A program made the position numbers and the translations under genes. A DNA stretch of 64,000 nt from Flavobacterium sp. Root420 (GTDB taxonomy: Bacteria; Bacteroidota; Bacteroidia; Flavobacteriales; Flavobacteriaceae): the NCBI RefSeq assembly GCF_001427905.1, contig NZ_LMEF01000029.1:660436-724435 (forward strand). The letters run 5' to 3'. Positions 55,973-64,000 of this stretch are shown here, in pieces. The notes under the pieces are model-generated. The model had not been told where the DNA came from. It searched no databases and saw nothing but the letters and a program-made list of their open reading frames with translations. The first letter of the stretch is position 1; each line of letters begins with the position of its first letter.

Positions 55973-56122
55973 ATATAAATAGAAGTCCCAATACCTTTCA
56001 ATTTTTAAAAGAATATAAATTTAGCAGAAAATACAGTAAAATACTTTTTTTTTGTATTATATAAAACGCTTAAGTTTAAAGTGTTACCATTGTTTTAGTA
56101 TTAACATAATTAAAATACAATA

Positions 56123-58306
56123 ATGAATTGTTTAAAAAGCTACAGTTTAATAATGTTTTTTTGTTTCGGCATAAGTATGCTGCAAGGCCAGCAAAAAGCA
56201 TTTCCTTATAAAAATCAGAATTTATCAATTGATAAAAGAGTAGACGATTTATTGAAACAATTGACCACTGAAGAGAAAATTTCCTTGTTAGGATTTGAAA
56301 GCAAAGCAATTAAGCGATTGGACATCCCGCAATACAATTGGTGGAATGAATCCTTACATGGCGTAGCGAGAGCGGGTAAAGCAACTGTTTTTCCACAGGC
56401 TATAGGAATGTCGGCTTCCTTTAATGATGATTTATTAAATGAAGTAGCGAATTCTATTTCGACTGAAGCCAGAGCAAAGAACAATATGGCAGTTGCCAAG
56501 GATCGTCGTTTACAATATATGGGATTAAATTTTTGGTCACCAAACATCAATATATTTAGGGATCCACGTTGGGGAAGAGGACAGGAAACCTATGGAGAAG
56601 ATCCTTTTCTGACCGGAAAAATGGGAACAGCTTACATCAAAGGATTACAGGGAACAGATCCAAAATACATGAAAACGGCAGCTTGTGCCAAACATTTTGC
56701 CGTACATAGCGGACCTGAAAAAACAAGACATTCTATTGATGTTATTGTAGATGAAAAAGATTTGAGAGAAACATATTTATATGCTTTCAAAAAACTTGTT
56801 GATGCTAAGGTAGAAACAGTAATGTGCGCTTACAATCGCGTGAATTCTGAGCCTTGTTGTACCGGTAAAACATTGCTGCAGGATATTTTACGTAAAGAAT
56901 GGAAATTCGGAGGACATGTAGTAACCGATTGTTGGGCATTACAGGACATTTATGAAGGACACAAAACGTTGCCAAACAGTGTAGCTGTTGCAGCAGAAGC
57001 GATAAAAAGAGGCGTGAATATGGATTGCAGCGGTCTGTTACAAAAAGATGCTATCAATGCTCTGAATCAGAAATTAATTACCCAAAAAGACATTGATAAT
57101 GCTTTGGCTCCAACATTGCGAACACAATTCAAATTAGGATTTTATGATAAACCGGAAGACAATCCGTATCGAAAATATGGTATTGACAGTATAGCCAATA
57201 CTTACCATAGAAATCTAAGCCGAAAAATGGCAGAGCAGAGTATGGTTTTATTGAAAAATGGAGAAGTAGGTGAGAAGAAAACAAAGTTACTGCCTCTGAA
57301 AAAAGAAGATTATAAATCGCTGATGGTGGTAGGGCCAAACGCTGCTTCTTTGGATGCTCTGTTAGGGAATTATCATGGAATTACAGATAAGGCTGTGAAT
57401 TTTGTGGAAGGAATTGCCGGAGCTGTTGATCCTGATACTCGTATAGAATACGATATGGGTTGCGACTTTACAGATACAACCAATTTTGGAGGAGTCTGGG
57501 CTGCTTCTTTAGCCGATTTGACGATTGCTGTAATTGGTTTTACACCCGTTTATGAGGGCGAAGAAGGCGATGCTTTCCTGGCTGATGGAAAAGGGGATCG
57601 AAAAAATATGGATTTGCCGGCTTCACATATTGCCTACATTAAAGCACTTAGAAAAGGAACCAAAACGCCTCTTGTAGCTGTAATTACCGGAGGTAGTGCT
57701 GTTGATATTTCGGCAATTGAACCTTATGTTGATGCTATTGTTTTTGCGTGGTATCCGGGCGAACAAGGCGGAACTGCTTTGGCTAATCTTCTTTTCGGAA
57801 AAGTATCTCCGTCAGGACATTTACCAGTTAGTTTTTATAAATCTTTTAGTGATCTACCGGATTACAGCAGCTATGCGATGGCAGGCCGTACCTATCGTTA
57901 TTTTGATAAGGAAGTACAATATCCTTTTGGTTTTGGATTAAGCTACACGACTTTTGGATACAATTGGATTCAAAAACCGGAGAATATTAAAACGACGTCT
58001 GATAAAATTTCAATACAAATAAAAATTGAAAACACCGGAAATTATAATGCTGATGAAGTGGCTCAGGTTTATATCGAATATCCAAATATAGACCGAATGC
58101 CATTAAAAGAATTGAAGGCTTTTAAAAGAATATCTATTTCTAAAGGGGATTCAAAAACAATTACATTGGAAATTCCATTAACAGAACTTCAAAAATGGGA
58201 TGATACTAAAAAACAGTTTAAAATTTACGAAGGACAATATAAAGTGAAAATCGGTTCGAATTCGAGAGATGCAATGCTGGAAACGAGTTTTGAAATTGGG
58301 AAATAG
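56123..58306 (+). CDS. GH3 glycosidase, beta-xylosidase-like
   Basis: The 727-residue secreted protein (signal peptide ending MLQGQ) has GH3 N- and C-terminal domains and a C-terminal fibronectin-like domain, with no PA14 insert. The segment YNWWNESLHGVARAG with VFPQAIGMSASF is typical of the bacterial GH3 beta-xylosidase group. The nucleophile is Asp269 in VVTDCWALQD. In an N-glycan locus a beta-xylosidase points to the beta-1,2-xylose of plant glycans. It is followed by a GH92 gene 81 bp later. Confidence 0.9.
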   Translation: MNCLKSYSLIMFFCFGISMLQGQQKAFPYKNQNLSIDKRVDDLLKQLTTEEKISLLGFESKAIKRLDIPQYNWWNESLHGVARAGKATVFPQAIGMSASFNDDLLNEVANSISTEARAKNNMAVAKDRRLQYMGLNFWSPNINIFRDPRWGRGQETYGEDPFLTGKMGTAYIKGLQGTDPKYMKTAACAKHFAVHSGPEKTRHSIDVIVDEKDLRETYLYAFKKLVDAKVETVMCAYNRVNSEPCCTGKTLLQDILRKEWKFGGHVVTDCWALQDIYEGHKTLPNSVAVAAEAIKRGVNMDCSGLLQKDAINALNQKLITQKDIDNALAPTLRTQFKLGFYDKPEDNPYRKYGIDSIANTYHRNLSRKMAEQSMVLLKNGEVGEKKTKLLPLKKEDYKSLMVVGPNAASLDALLGNYHGITDKAVNFVEGIAGAVDPDTRIEYDMGCDFTDTTNFGGVWAASLADLTIAVIGFTPVYEGEEGDAFLADGKGDRKNMDLPASHIAYIKALRKGTKTPLVAVITGGSAVDISAIEPYVDAIVFAWYPGEQGGTALANLLFGKVSPSGHLPVSFYKSFSDLPDYSSYAMAGRTYRYFDKEVQYPFGFGLSYTTFGYNWIQKPENIKTTSDKISIQIKIENTGNYNADEVAQVYIEYPNIDRMPLKELKAFKRISISKGDSKTITLEIPLTELQKWDDTKKQFKIYEGQYKVKIGSNSRDAMLETSFEIGK

Positions 58307-58387
58307 AATATAGAGGATAGAAAATAGAGTAAAGAAGCAAGAGGCAAGATTTTATTGCTTTGCTCTTTGTGTAAAATAATAGAAGAA

Positions 58388-60646
58388 ATGAATAAAATTT
58401 TTAAATCAGCATTTTTTGCACTTTTAGGAGTTTGTACGCTGCAGGTGAATAGTCAGAGTTCTAAGCAAAATTGGACACAATATGTAGATCCTTTTATTGG
58501 GACGGGATTTCACGGGCATGTTTTCATGGGAGCAAATGTACCCTTTGGAGCCGTTCAGCTAGGGCCTGTCAATATTTCACAAGGCTGGGATTGGTGTTCG
58601 GGTTATCATTATTCTGACCCCACTATTATCGGATTTTCACACACGCATTTGAGCGGAACCGGAATTGGTGATCTTGGTGATTTTCTTTTCATGCCTGCGG
58701 TTGGTAAAGTAAATCTGAAAAAAGGAACTGCCAAAGACATGGAGAACGGCTATATTTCTGGTTTTGACCATAAAGACGAAGTTGCGAAACCAGGTTATTA
58801 TTCGGTTATTTTGAAGAAAAACGGAATTAAGGCAGAAATGACGGCCTCTGAAAGAGTTGGTTTTCAAAAATACACTTTTCCGGCTTCGGATAAATCACAT
58901 ATCATTCTGGATTTGGTTGAAGGAATTGGCTGGGATAAGGCTGTAGATACTTACATCCGTGTAAAAAATGATACTTTGATCGAAGGGTATCGATTTTCTA
59001 AAGGCTGGGCAAATGACCAACGAATTTATTTTGCCGCAATTTTGTCAAAACCGGCTAAGAAAATCCAATTGTACAACAGTACAAAAGAAATGATCAATAA
59101 GGTTGTTTTGGGAGACAGTGCAAAAGCAGTGATTCAATTTTCGACTTCAAAAGATGAAGTAATAAAAATTAAAGTGGGAATCTCGGCAGTAAGCATGGAT
59201 AACGCTCTAATGAATATTAAAAAAGAAATCGCAGGATGGGACTTTGAAAAAGTAGTAAGTCAGGCTGATGAAAAATGGAATAAAGAGTTGAATAAAATTG
59301 CGATAAAATCTAGTGATATTGCCAAAATGAAAACGTTCTACACGGCTTTATATCACACCATGATTGCACCTTCGATTTACAATGATAGCAATGGCGATTA
59401 TTATGGTTCAGACAAACAGGTTCATAAAGCCGCAGGATTTACCAATTTGACCACTTTTTCGCTGTGGGATACGTATAGAGGTGCAAACCCTTTATTTACC
59501 TTAACACAAACAGAGAAAGTTTCGGATATGGTCAATACGATGTTGGCGATTTATCAGGAATCAGGACATCTTCCGGTTTGGCATTTGATGGGGAATGAAA
59601 CCTATTGTATGCCTGGAAACAGTGCCATTCAGATTGTTGCCGATGCCTATTTAAAAGGAATCAAAGGAATTGATGGTGAATTGGCTTTTGAAGCAGTAAA
59701 AGCAACTGCCATGCAGGACGACCGCGGATTGAACTTCGTCAAAAAAATAGGGTACATTCCGGCAGATAGTCTAAAAGAATCCGTAGCGATCGGAATGGAA
59801 TATGCAATCTCTGATGGTGCGATTGCGATGATGGCTAAAAAAATGGGCAAAACGGAAGATTATAATTACTCCTTCAATCGCTCAAAAGCCTATAAAAAAT
59901 ATTATGATGCCTCGACCACCTTTGTACGCGGAAAAGTAAGCGATACCCAATGGAGAACCCCTTTTGACCCATTTAAATCTGCCCATATGAAAGATGATTT
60001 TGCCGAAGGAAATGCATGGCAATACACGTGGTTAGTGCCTCACGATGTTGAAGGACTGATTGCGATGTTGGGGGGAGAAAAACCTTTTACAAAAAAACTG
60101 GATAATTTGTTTACCGTTAAAGGTGATATGGGAACTGAAGCTTCAAATGATATTACGGGTTTGATTGGACAATATGCTCATGGGAACGAACCAAGCCATC
60201 ATATTACTTACTTATATAATTTCGTAGGACAACCCTGGAAAACAGCTGAGAAAGTACGTTATATTGTTGATAATTTATATAGTGATAAACCGGATGGATT
60301 GTGCGGAAACGAAGATGTCGGACAAATGTCAGCCTGGTATGTTTGGAGTACTTTGGGAATGTATTCTGTAAATCCTTTCAACGGAATGTATGTTATCGGA
60401 AGTCCAGCTATGGATGAATCGGTCCTGAATTTAGCCGATGGAAAAAGTTTTACAGTGAAGGCTTTAAATAATAGCCCAAAAAATATTTACATCCAAAAAG
60501 CAACACTGAACGGAAAAGCATATACCAAAAGTTACCTGCTTCATTCGGACATTATAAAGGGTGGAGAATTGATTTTTACTATGGGAGGAAAACCTTCTAA
60601 AACTTGGGGAGTTGCTGCTAAAGACAGACCTTATTCTGCAGAATAA
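58388..60646 (+). CDS. GH92 alpha-mannosidase (second)
   Basis: The 752-residue secreted protein (signal peptide ending QVNSQ) has the GH92 signatures YVDPFIGTGFHGHVFMGANVP, SLWDTYRGANPL, EGNAWQYTWLVPHD and CGNEDVGQMSAWYVWSTLGMY. The ATG at 58388 (MNKIFKSAFF) gives a clean signal peptide and is preferred to an ATG 33 bases upstream. It is quite different from the GH92 at 29723, so the two probably cut different mannose linkages. A terminator follows, closing the GH3-GH92 unit. Confidence 0.93.
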   Translation: MNKIFKSAFFALLGVCTLQVNSQSSKQNWTQYVDPFIGTGFHGHVFMGANVPFGAVQLGPVNISQGWDWCSGYHYSDPTIIGFSHTHLSGTGIGDLGDFLFMPAVGKVNLKKGTAKDMENGYISGFDHKDEVAKPGYYSVILKKNGIKAEMTASERVGFQKYTFPASDKSHIILDLVEGIGWDKAVDTYIRVKNDTLIEGYRFSKGWANDQRIYFAAILSKPAKKIQLYNSTKEMINKVVLGDSAKAVIQFSTSKDEVIKIKVGISAVSMDNALMNIKKEIAGWDFEKVVSQADEKWNKELNKIAIKSSDIAKMKTFYTALYHTMIAPSIYNDSNGDYYGSDKQVHKAAGFTNLTTFSLWDTYRGANPLFTLTQTEKVSDMVNTMLAIYQESGHLPVWHLMGNETYCMPGNSAIQIVADAYLKGIKGIDGELAFEAVKATAMQDDRGLNFVKKIGYIPADSLKESVAIGMEYAISDGAIAMMAKKMGKTEDYNYSFNRSKAYKKYYDASTTFVRGKVSDTQWRTPFDPFKSAHMKDDFAEGNAWQYTWLVPHDVEGLIAMLGGEKPFTKKLDNLFTVKGDMGTEASNDITGLIGQYAHGNEPSHHITYLYNFVGQPWKTAEKVRYIVDNLYSDKPDGLCGNEDVGQMSAWYVWSTLGMYSVNPFNGMYVIGSPAMDESVLNLADGKSFTVKALNNSPKNIYIQKATLNGKAYTKSYLLHSDIIKGGELIFTMGGKPSKTWGVAAKDRPYSAE

Positions 60647-60662
60647 ATTATTTGAAGGAATG

Positions 60663-60718
60663 AGTCCGGAAAGATATTTTTTATTTATCACGAATAGAAA
60701 TGTTTTTCCGGACTTTTG
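60663..60718 (+). terminator. Terminator after the second GH92
   Basis: AGTCCGGAAA (60663-60672) and TTTCCGGACT (60705-60714) form a perfect 10-bp stem, followed by TTTT. The loop is about 32 bases. Confidence 0.75.
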
Positions 60719-60769
60719 GTAAGCACATTTTTTATTTGGTCTAATTTCAGGAAAAAAAGATAATTACTA

Positions 60770-60796
60770 ATTAAACAAGGGTAATATTGAATTAAT
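60770..60796 (+). promoter_or_regulatory. 27-bp motif shared with the GH3 upstream region, before fucP
   Basis: This is the second copy of the motif at 55946-55972, with 25 of 27 positions equal. It lies 39 bases before the first ATG of fucP, after the GH92 terminator, and is therefore in the promoter region of the fucose transport and catabolism genes. Confidence 0.5.
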
Positions 60797-60834
60797 TATT
60801 ATACTTCAGGTATTATATTTTTATATTACTAAAA

Positions 60835-62148
60835 ATGTATGAATTTAATAAAAAATATATGGCATTAATAACTCAGATAGATATTGAAAAGAATGTTGGT
60901 TCTAAAGAAAATAAAAAATGGCTGTTTCCTTTTATATTGGTAACCAGTTTGTTTTTTTTCTGGGGATTTGTACACAATTTAGATCCTATACTTATTCCGC
61001 ATTTAAGAAAAGCATTTAATCTAACAGATTTAGAATCTTCTTTAATTGATTCTTCGGTTTTCATCGCCTATTTTGTCATGGCTTTGCCTGCAGGTTATAT
61101 CATGAGAAAATACGGTTATAAATCTGGTATCATGATCGGATTGGTTTTGTTTGGTATTGGTTCTATTTTGTTTGTTCCTGCTGCCAATTCTCTACAATAT
61201 ATTTATTTTCTGGGGGCTTTGTTTGTAATTGCATGCGGACTTACGTTTTTGGAAACAGCGGCAAATCCTTATGTAACCATTTTGGGACCATCTGAAACAG
61301 CGACCAAAAGATTGAATTTTTCACAATCGTTTAATGGATTGGCGGCTTTTATTGCGCCCGCATATATTGGACCAATGATTTTATCCGGAAAAAACTTAAC
61401 TCAGGCTGAATTAAATGTCATGACGCCCGCTGCATTACACGCTCATATTTTAGAAGAAGCGGCAAGTGTCAAAATGCCTTATTTGATATTAGGATTGATT
61501 ATTTTATCAGTAGCTGTAGTTTTTTATTTTACCAATATGCCAGATGTAAAAGATGAAGATAAAGAAGGAGTAGACGGAGCGAGTTTTGCCGGAGCTTTGA
61601 GTTCAATGCGTTTACGATGGGGAATTTTAGCACAATTCTTTTATGTTGGAGCACAAGTTTGTGTAGCAAGTTTTTTTATCAAAATGGCGACAACTTCAGC
61701 TGGTTTAGATGAAGATACAGCGGCCAAATATTTAGGTTTTTATGGACTTGCCTTTATGTTAGGTCGTTTCGCAGGAACATTTTTCATGCAATATATACAG
61801 CCACGGAAATTATTGATCATTTATTCGATCATTACGATACTGTTATCAGTACTTGCAATTATAGGAACAGGAATGATAGTCGTGTATACGTTAATCGCAA
61901 TTGCATTTTTTATGAGTATCATGTTTCCAACGATTTTTTCAATGGGAATTGACGGACTCGGACACAATACCAAAATAGGGTCTTCACTGATTGTAATGTC
62001 AATAGTTGGGGGAGCTTTACTGCCTCCGGTTTTAGGATATATTTCAGATGTTACAGGAAGTATTCAGAATGGTTATGTAGTTCCGCTGATCTGTTTTTCA
62101 GTAATACTATTGTTCGCATTTAACGGACATAAAACAAATAAAGCATAA
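60835..62148 (+). CDS. fucP: L-fucose:proton symporter (FucP family)
   Basis: The 437-residue MFS protein has 12 membrane helices. It has the FucP signatures SLFFFWGFVHNLDPILIPHL in helix 1 and LTFLETAANPYVTILG in helix 4. The Asp of the HNLDP motif corresponds to a residue needed for transport in E. coli FucP. The start may be 60835 or an ATG 8 codons later (60859), which is nearer to the usual family start. It imports L-fucose freed by the four fucosidases. A dehydratase gene follows 17 bases later. Confidence 0.9.
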   Translation: MYEFNKKYMALITQIDIEKNVGSKENKKWLFPFILVTSLFFFWGFVHNLDPILIPHLRKAFNLTDLESSLIDSSVFIAYFVMALPAGYIMRKYGYKSGIMIGLVLFGIGSILFVPAANSLQYIYFLGALFVIACGLTFLETAANPYVTILGPSETATKRLNFSQSFNGLAAFIAPAYIGPMILSGKNLTQAELNVMTPAALHAHILEEAASVKMPYLILGLIILSVAVVFYFTNMPDVKDEDKEGVDGASFAGALSSMRLRWGILAQFFYVGAQVCVASFFIKMATTSAGLDEDTAAKYLGFYGLAFMLGRFAGTFFMQYIQPRKLLIIYSIITILLSVLAIIGTGMIVVYTLIAIAFFMSIMFPTIFSMGIDGLGHNTKIGSSLIVMSIVGGALLPPVLGYISDVTGSIQNGYVVPLICFSVILLFAFNGHKTNKA

Positions 62149-62165
62149 ATTCTATTTTATATAAT

Positions 62166-63821
62166 ATGTTAGAAAACGGAGTTAAAAGGCTGGTGATAAA
62201 AATGCACCCGGAAGACAATGTACTGGTGGCCTTAACAGATTTGGCAAAAGGAGAAAGTGTAACTTTTGAAAAAGAGACTTATATCCTTCAGGATACAATT
62301 AAGGCAAAACATAAATTTTATACCAGTGATCTGAAAGAGGGAGCTGAGATAATTATGTACGGCGTCCTGGTTGGAAAAGTGCAAAATGATGTTGCAAAAG
62401 GCAGTCTCATGACAACAGAAAATCTTAAACATGCTGCAGAACCGTATCAGTATCGCGATGTTGAATTTGAATGGCAGGCACCGGATGTATCAAAATATAA
62501 AGACAGGACTTTTAAAGGATATAAAAGAAATGATGGTCGCTTTGGAACAGCCAATTATTGGTTATTTGTACCAACTGTATTTTGTGAAAACCGAAATCTT
62601 GATGTCATACGTGAAGCTTTGCATAATGAATTAGGTTATTCAGTAAGTGATAAGTATACGCAGTATACGCATCATTTACTTGAGGCCTATAAAAAAGGAG
62701 AAAGCCTGGAGACAATTGATGTACAATTGACGCCGGATTATAATGCAAATAAGGTTTTTAAAAACGTAGACGGAATCAAATTCCTAAATCATCAGGGTGG
62801 TTGCGGAGGTACGCGTCAGGATTCAGCTACCTTGAGTGCTTTATTGGCTTCATACGCGAATCATCCAAATGTAGCAGGAATTACAGTATTAAGTTTAGGA
62901 TGTCAACATTTGCAAGTGCAGGATTTTACTAATGATGTTAAAAAGCAGAATCCTTCTTTTGATAAACCGATATTTATTTTTGAGCAACAACAGTCAAAAA
63001 GTGAAGAACAATTGATTGCCGATGCCATTAAAAAGACTTTTGAAGGCTTAATTGAAATAAACAAACAAGAAAGAGTTCCGGCACCATTAAGCGAATTATG
63101 TTTGGGAGTTAAATGCGGAGGAAGTGATGGTTTTAGTGGTGTTTCTGCTAATCCGGCTGTAGGTTATACTTCTGATTTATTGGTGGCTTTGGGTGGTAAA
63201 GTATTACTGGCAGAATTCCCTGAATTATGTGGAGTAGAGCAGAATTTAATTGATCGTTGTATATCAGAACCGGTTGCTAAAAAATTCATTGATTTAATGC
63301 AGTCTTATGATGCTTTGGCGCATAAAGTAGGGTCAGGATTTCATATGAATCCATCACCAGGAAATATCAAAGACGGATTAATAACGGATGCCATAAAAAG
63401 CGCCGGAGCAGCTAAAAAAGGAGGAACAGCACCCGTGGTTGATGTATTAGATTATACGGAACCAGCCACAAAATCAGGTTTAAGTTTGGTTTGCACACCA
63501 GGAAATGATGTGGAGGCAACAACCGGTAAAGCGGCAGCCGGAGCAACTTTAATATTGTTTACCACAGGATTAGGAACTCCAACCGGAAATCCGGTTTGCC
63601 CGGTTATTAAGGTGGCTACCAACTCTGTTCTCGCAAATAAAATGAGTGATATTATTGATATCGATTGTGGATCGATAATTAGCGGCGAAAAGTCGATTGA
63701 AGAAATGGGTGAAGATATTTTGGAATATTGCATTAAAGCAGCAAGCGGTGAAATTATTCCAAAGGCAGTTTTATTAAACCAGGATGATTTTATTCCTTGG
63801 AAACGAGGAGTTTCGCTATAA
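62166..63821 (+). CDS. UxaA-family sugar-acid dehydratase
   Basis: The 551-residue protein has an N-terminal SAF domain (about 1-90) and a C-terminal UxaA/GarD catalytic domain with NHQGGCGGTRQDS, LSLGCQHLQV, KCGGSDGFSGVSANPAVG and GSGFHMNPSPGN. Family members are iron-dependent altronate or galactarate dehydratases. In C. jejuni, UxaA-like proteins (Cj0482/Cj0483, split) belong to the fucose pathway. Next to fucP this protein probably dehydrates L-fuconate to 2-keto-3-deoxy-L-fuconate. It is co-transcribed with fucP and an SDR gene (25-base gap). Confidence 0.88.
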   Translation: MLENGVKRLVIKMHPEDNVLVALTDLAKGESVTFEKETYILQDTIKAKHKFYTSDLKEGAEIIMYGVLVGKVQNDVAKGSLMTTENLKHAAEPYQYRDVEFEWQAPDVSKYKDRTFKGYKRNDGRFGTANYWLFVPTVFCENRNLDVIREALHNELGYSVSDKYTQYTHHLLEAYKKGESLETIDVQLTPDYNANKVFKNVDGIKFLNHQGGCGGTRQDSATLSALLASYANHPNVAGITVLSLGCQHLQVQDFTNDVKKQNPSFDKPIFIFEQQQSKSEEQLIADAIKKTFEGLIEINKQERVPAPLSELCLGVKCGGSDGFSGVSANPAVGYTSDLLVALGGKVLLAEFPELCGVEQNLIDRCISEPVAKKFIDLMQSYDALAHKVGSGFHMNPSPGNIKDGLITDAIKSAGAAKKGGTAPVVDVLDYTEPATKSGLSLVCTPGNDVEATTGKAAAGATLILFTTGLGTPTGNPVCPVIKVATNSVLANKMSDIIDIDCGSIISGEKSIEEMGEDILEYCIKAASGEIIPKAVLLNQDDFIPWKRGVSL

Positions 63822-63846
63822 ATTTTAAAATTTTAAATAAAAATAT

Positions 63847-64000
63847 ATGTTTTCATTACAAAACAAAAAAACGGTTGTTACCGGTGGCGGAAGTGGAATT
63901 GGGAAAGCCATTTCGGTTTTATTTGCAAAGCAGGGAGCTGAAGTCCATATTATTGAATTAACAGAAGAAAGTGCTAAAACTGCTGTTGACGAAATAAAAG
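63847..64000 (+). CDS. SDR oxidoreductase (3' partial)
   Basis: The first 51 codons of an SDR are visible. They show MFSLQNKKTVVTGGGSGIGK with the TGGGSGIG nucleotide-binding motif, followed by a Glu (IIEL) at the end of the second strand, which favours NAD over NADP. The gene runs off the right edge. In the fucose operon it may encode a 2-keto-3-deoxy-L-fuconate dehydrogenase, an inference from position. Confidence 0.85.
   Translation, partial: MFSLQNKKTVVTGGGSGIGKAISVLFAKQGAEVHIIELTEESAKTAVDEIK

Noticed and set aside
1..64000. CRISPR arrays, insertion sequences, tRNA or rRNA genes
   Set aside because: None was seen: no regularly spaced repeats, transposase reading frames or cloverleaf-like sequences could be supported by eye.

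Overview
The window reads as a chromosomal segment of a Flavobacterium-like member of the Bacteroidota. The evidence is low GC, TAnnTTTG-type -7 promoter elements, secreted proteins whose signal peptides end in AQ or SQ, a SusC/SusD pair, many secreted glycosidases, and intergenic palindromic repeats. All identifications come from reading the sequence; no database search was run.

Positions 1-14085 are a mixed accessory region. It opens with the Lys/Ala-rich tail of a protein entering from the left. Next come a secreted cupin and an epoxide-hydrolase-like protein whose control regions are duplicated copies of each other, then ohr, a DUF1223 protein and a LytS/LytTR two-component pair. These are followed by an AraC regulator, an SDR and a DoxX-like protein. 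A Crp/Fnr regulator stands just before a five-gene redox operon (YceI, tautomerase, a degenerate SDR, an NTF2-like protein, nitronate monooxygenase). A TetR regulator and a Bcr/CflA-type MFS pump follow, each with a TetR-type operator.

From 14272 to the right edge the window is dominated by what looks like a large dispersed locus for eating fucosylated N-glycans. Genes in order are: a glucosamine-6-phosphate deaminase/PIG-L fusion; a second LytS/LytTR pair; an SSS symporter; GH130, CBM9-like and GHL10 proteins; GH2, GH20 and GH92 (one operon). On the minus strand lie two GH29 fucosidases behind an aspartylglucosaminidase and a 56-residue secreted ORF. An AraC regulator, a RhaM-type mutarotase and an SDR follow, then a block of gene fossils, GH29 and PA14-bearing GH3, a LacI regulator, and SusC/SusD. 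A minus-strand group holds a PNGase F-like amidase, a fourth GH29 and an M28 peptidase. The window ends with a xylosidase-like GH3, a second GH92, FucP, a UxaA-family dehydratase and the start of another SDR.

Read together: SusC/SusD import glycopeptide or glycan. The PNGase F-like enzyme and the aspartylglucosaminidase cut the sugar-Asn link. GH29, GH2, GH20, GH3 and GH92 trim Fuc, Gal, GlcNAc, possibly Xyl, and Man. GH130 would phosphorolyse the remaining Man-GlcNAc in the cytoplasm, NagB would handle glucosamine-6-phosphate, and L-fucose would enter through FucP and follow a non-phosphorylated route like that of Campylobacter jejuni (Cj0480c-Cj0490). A shared 18-bp palindrome with a central CG (consensus TACTAAAWCGWTTTAGTA) lies before the LacI gene, SusC, the AraC/aspartylglucosaminidase divergence, the mutarotase operon and the PNGase/GH3 divergence. 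It is the best candidate for the operator of the LacI regulator and would tie the dispersed pieces into one regulon. Whether the real substrate is plant-type N-glycan (core alpha-1,3-Fuc, beta-1,2-Xyl, Lewis a) is an inference set out in the findings.
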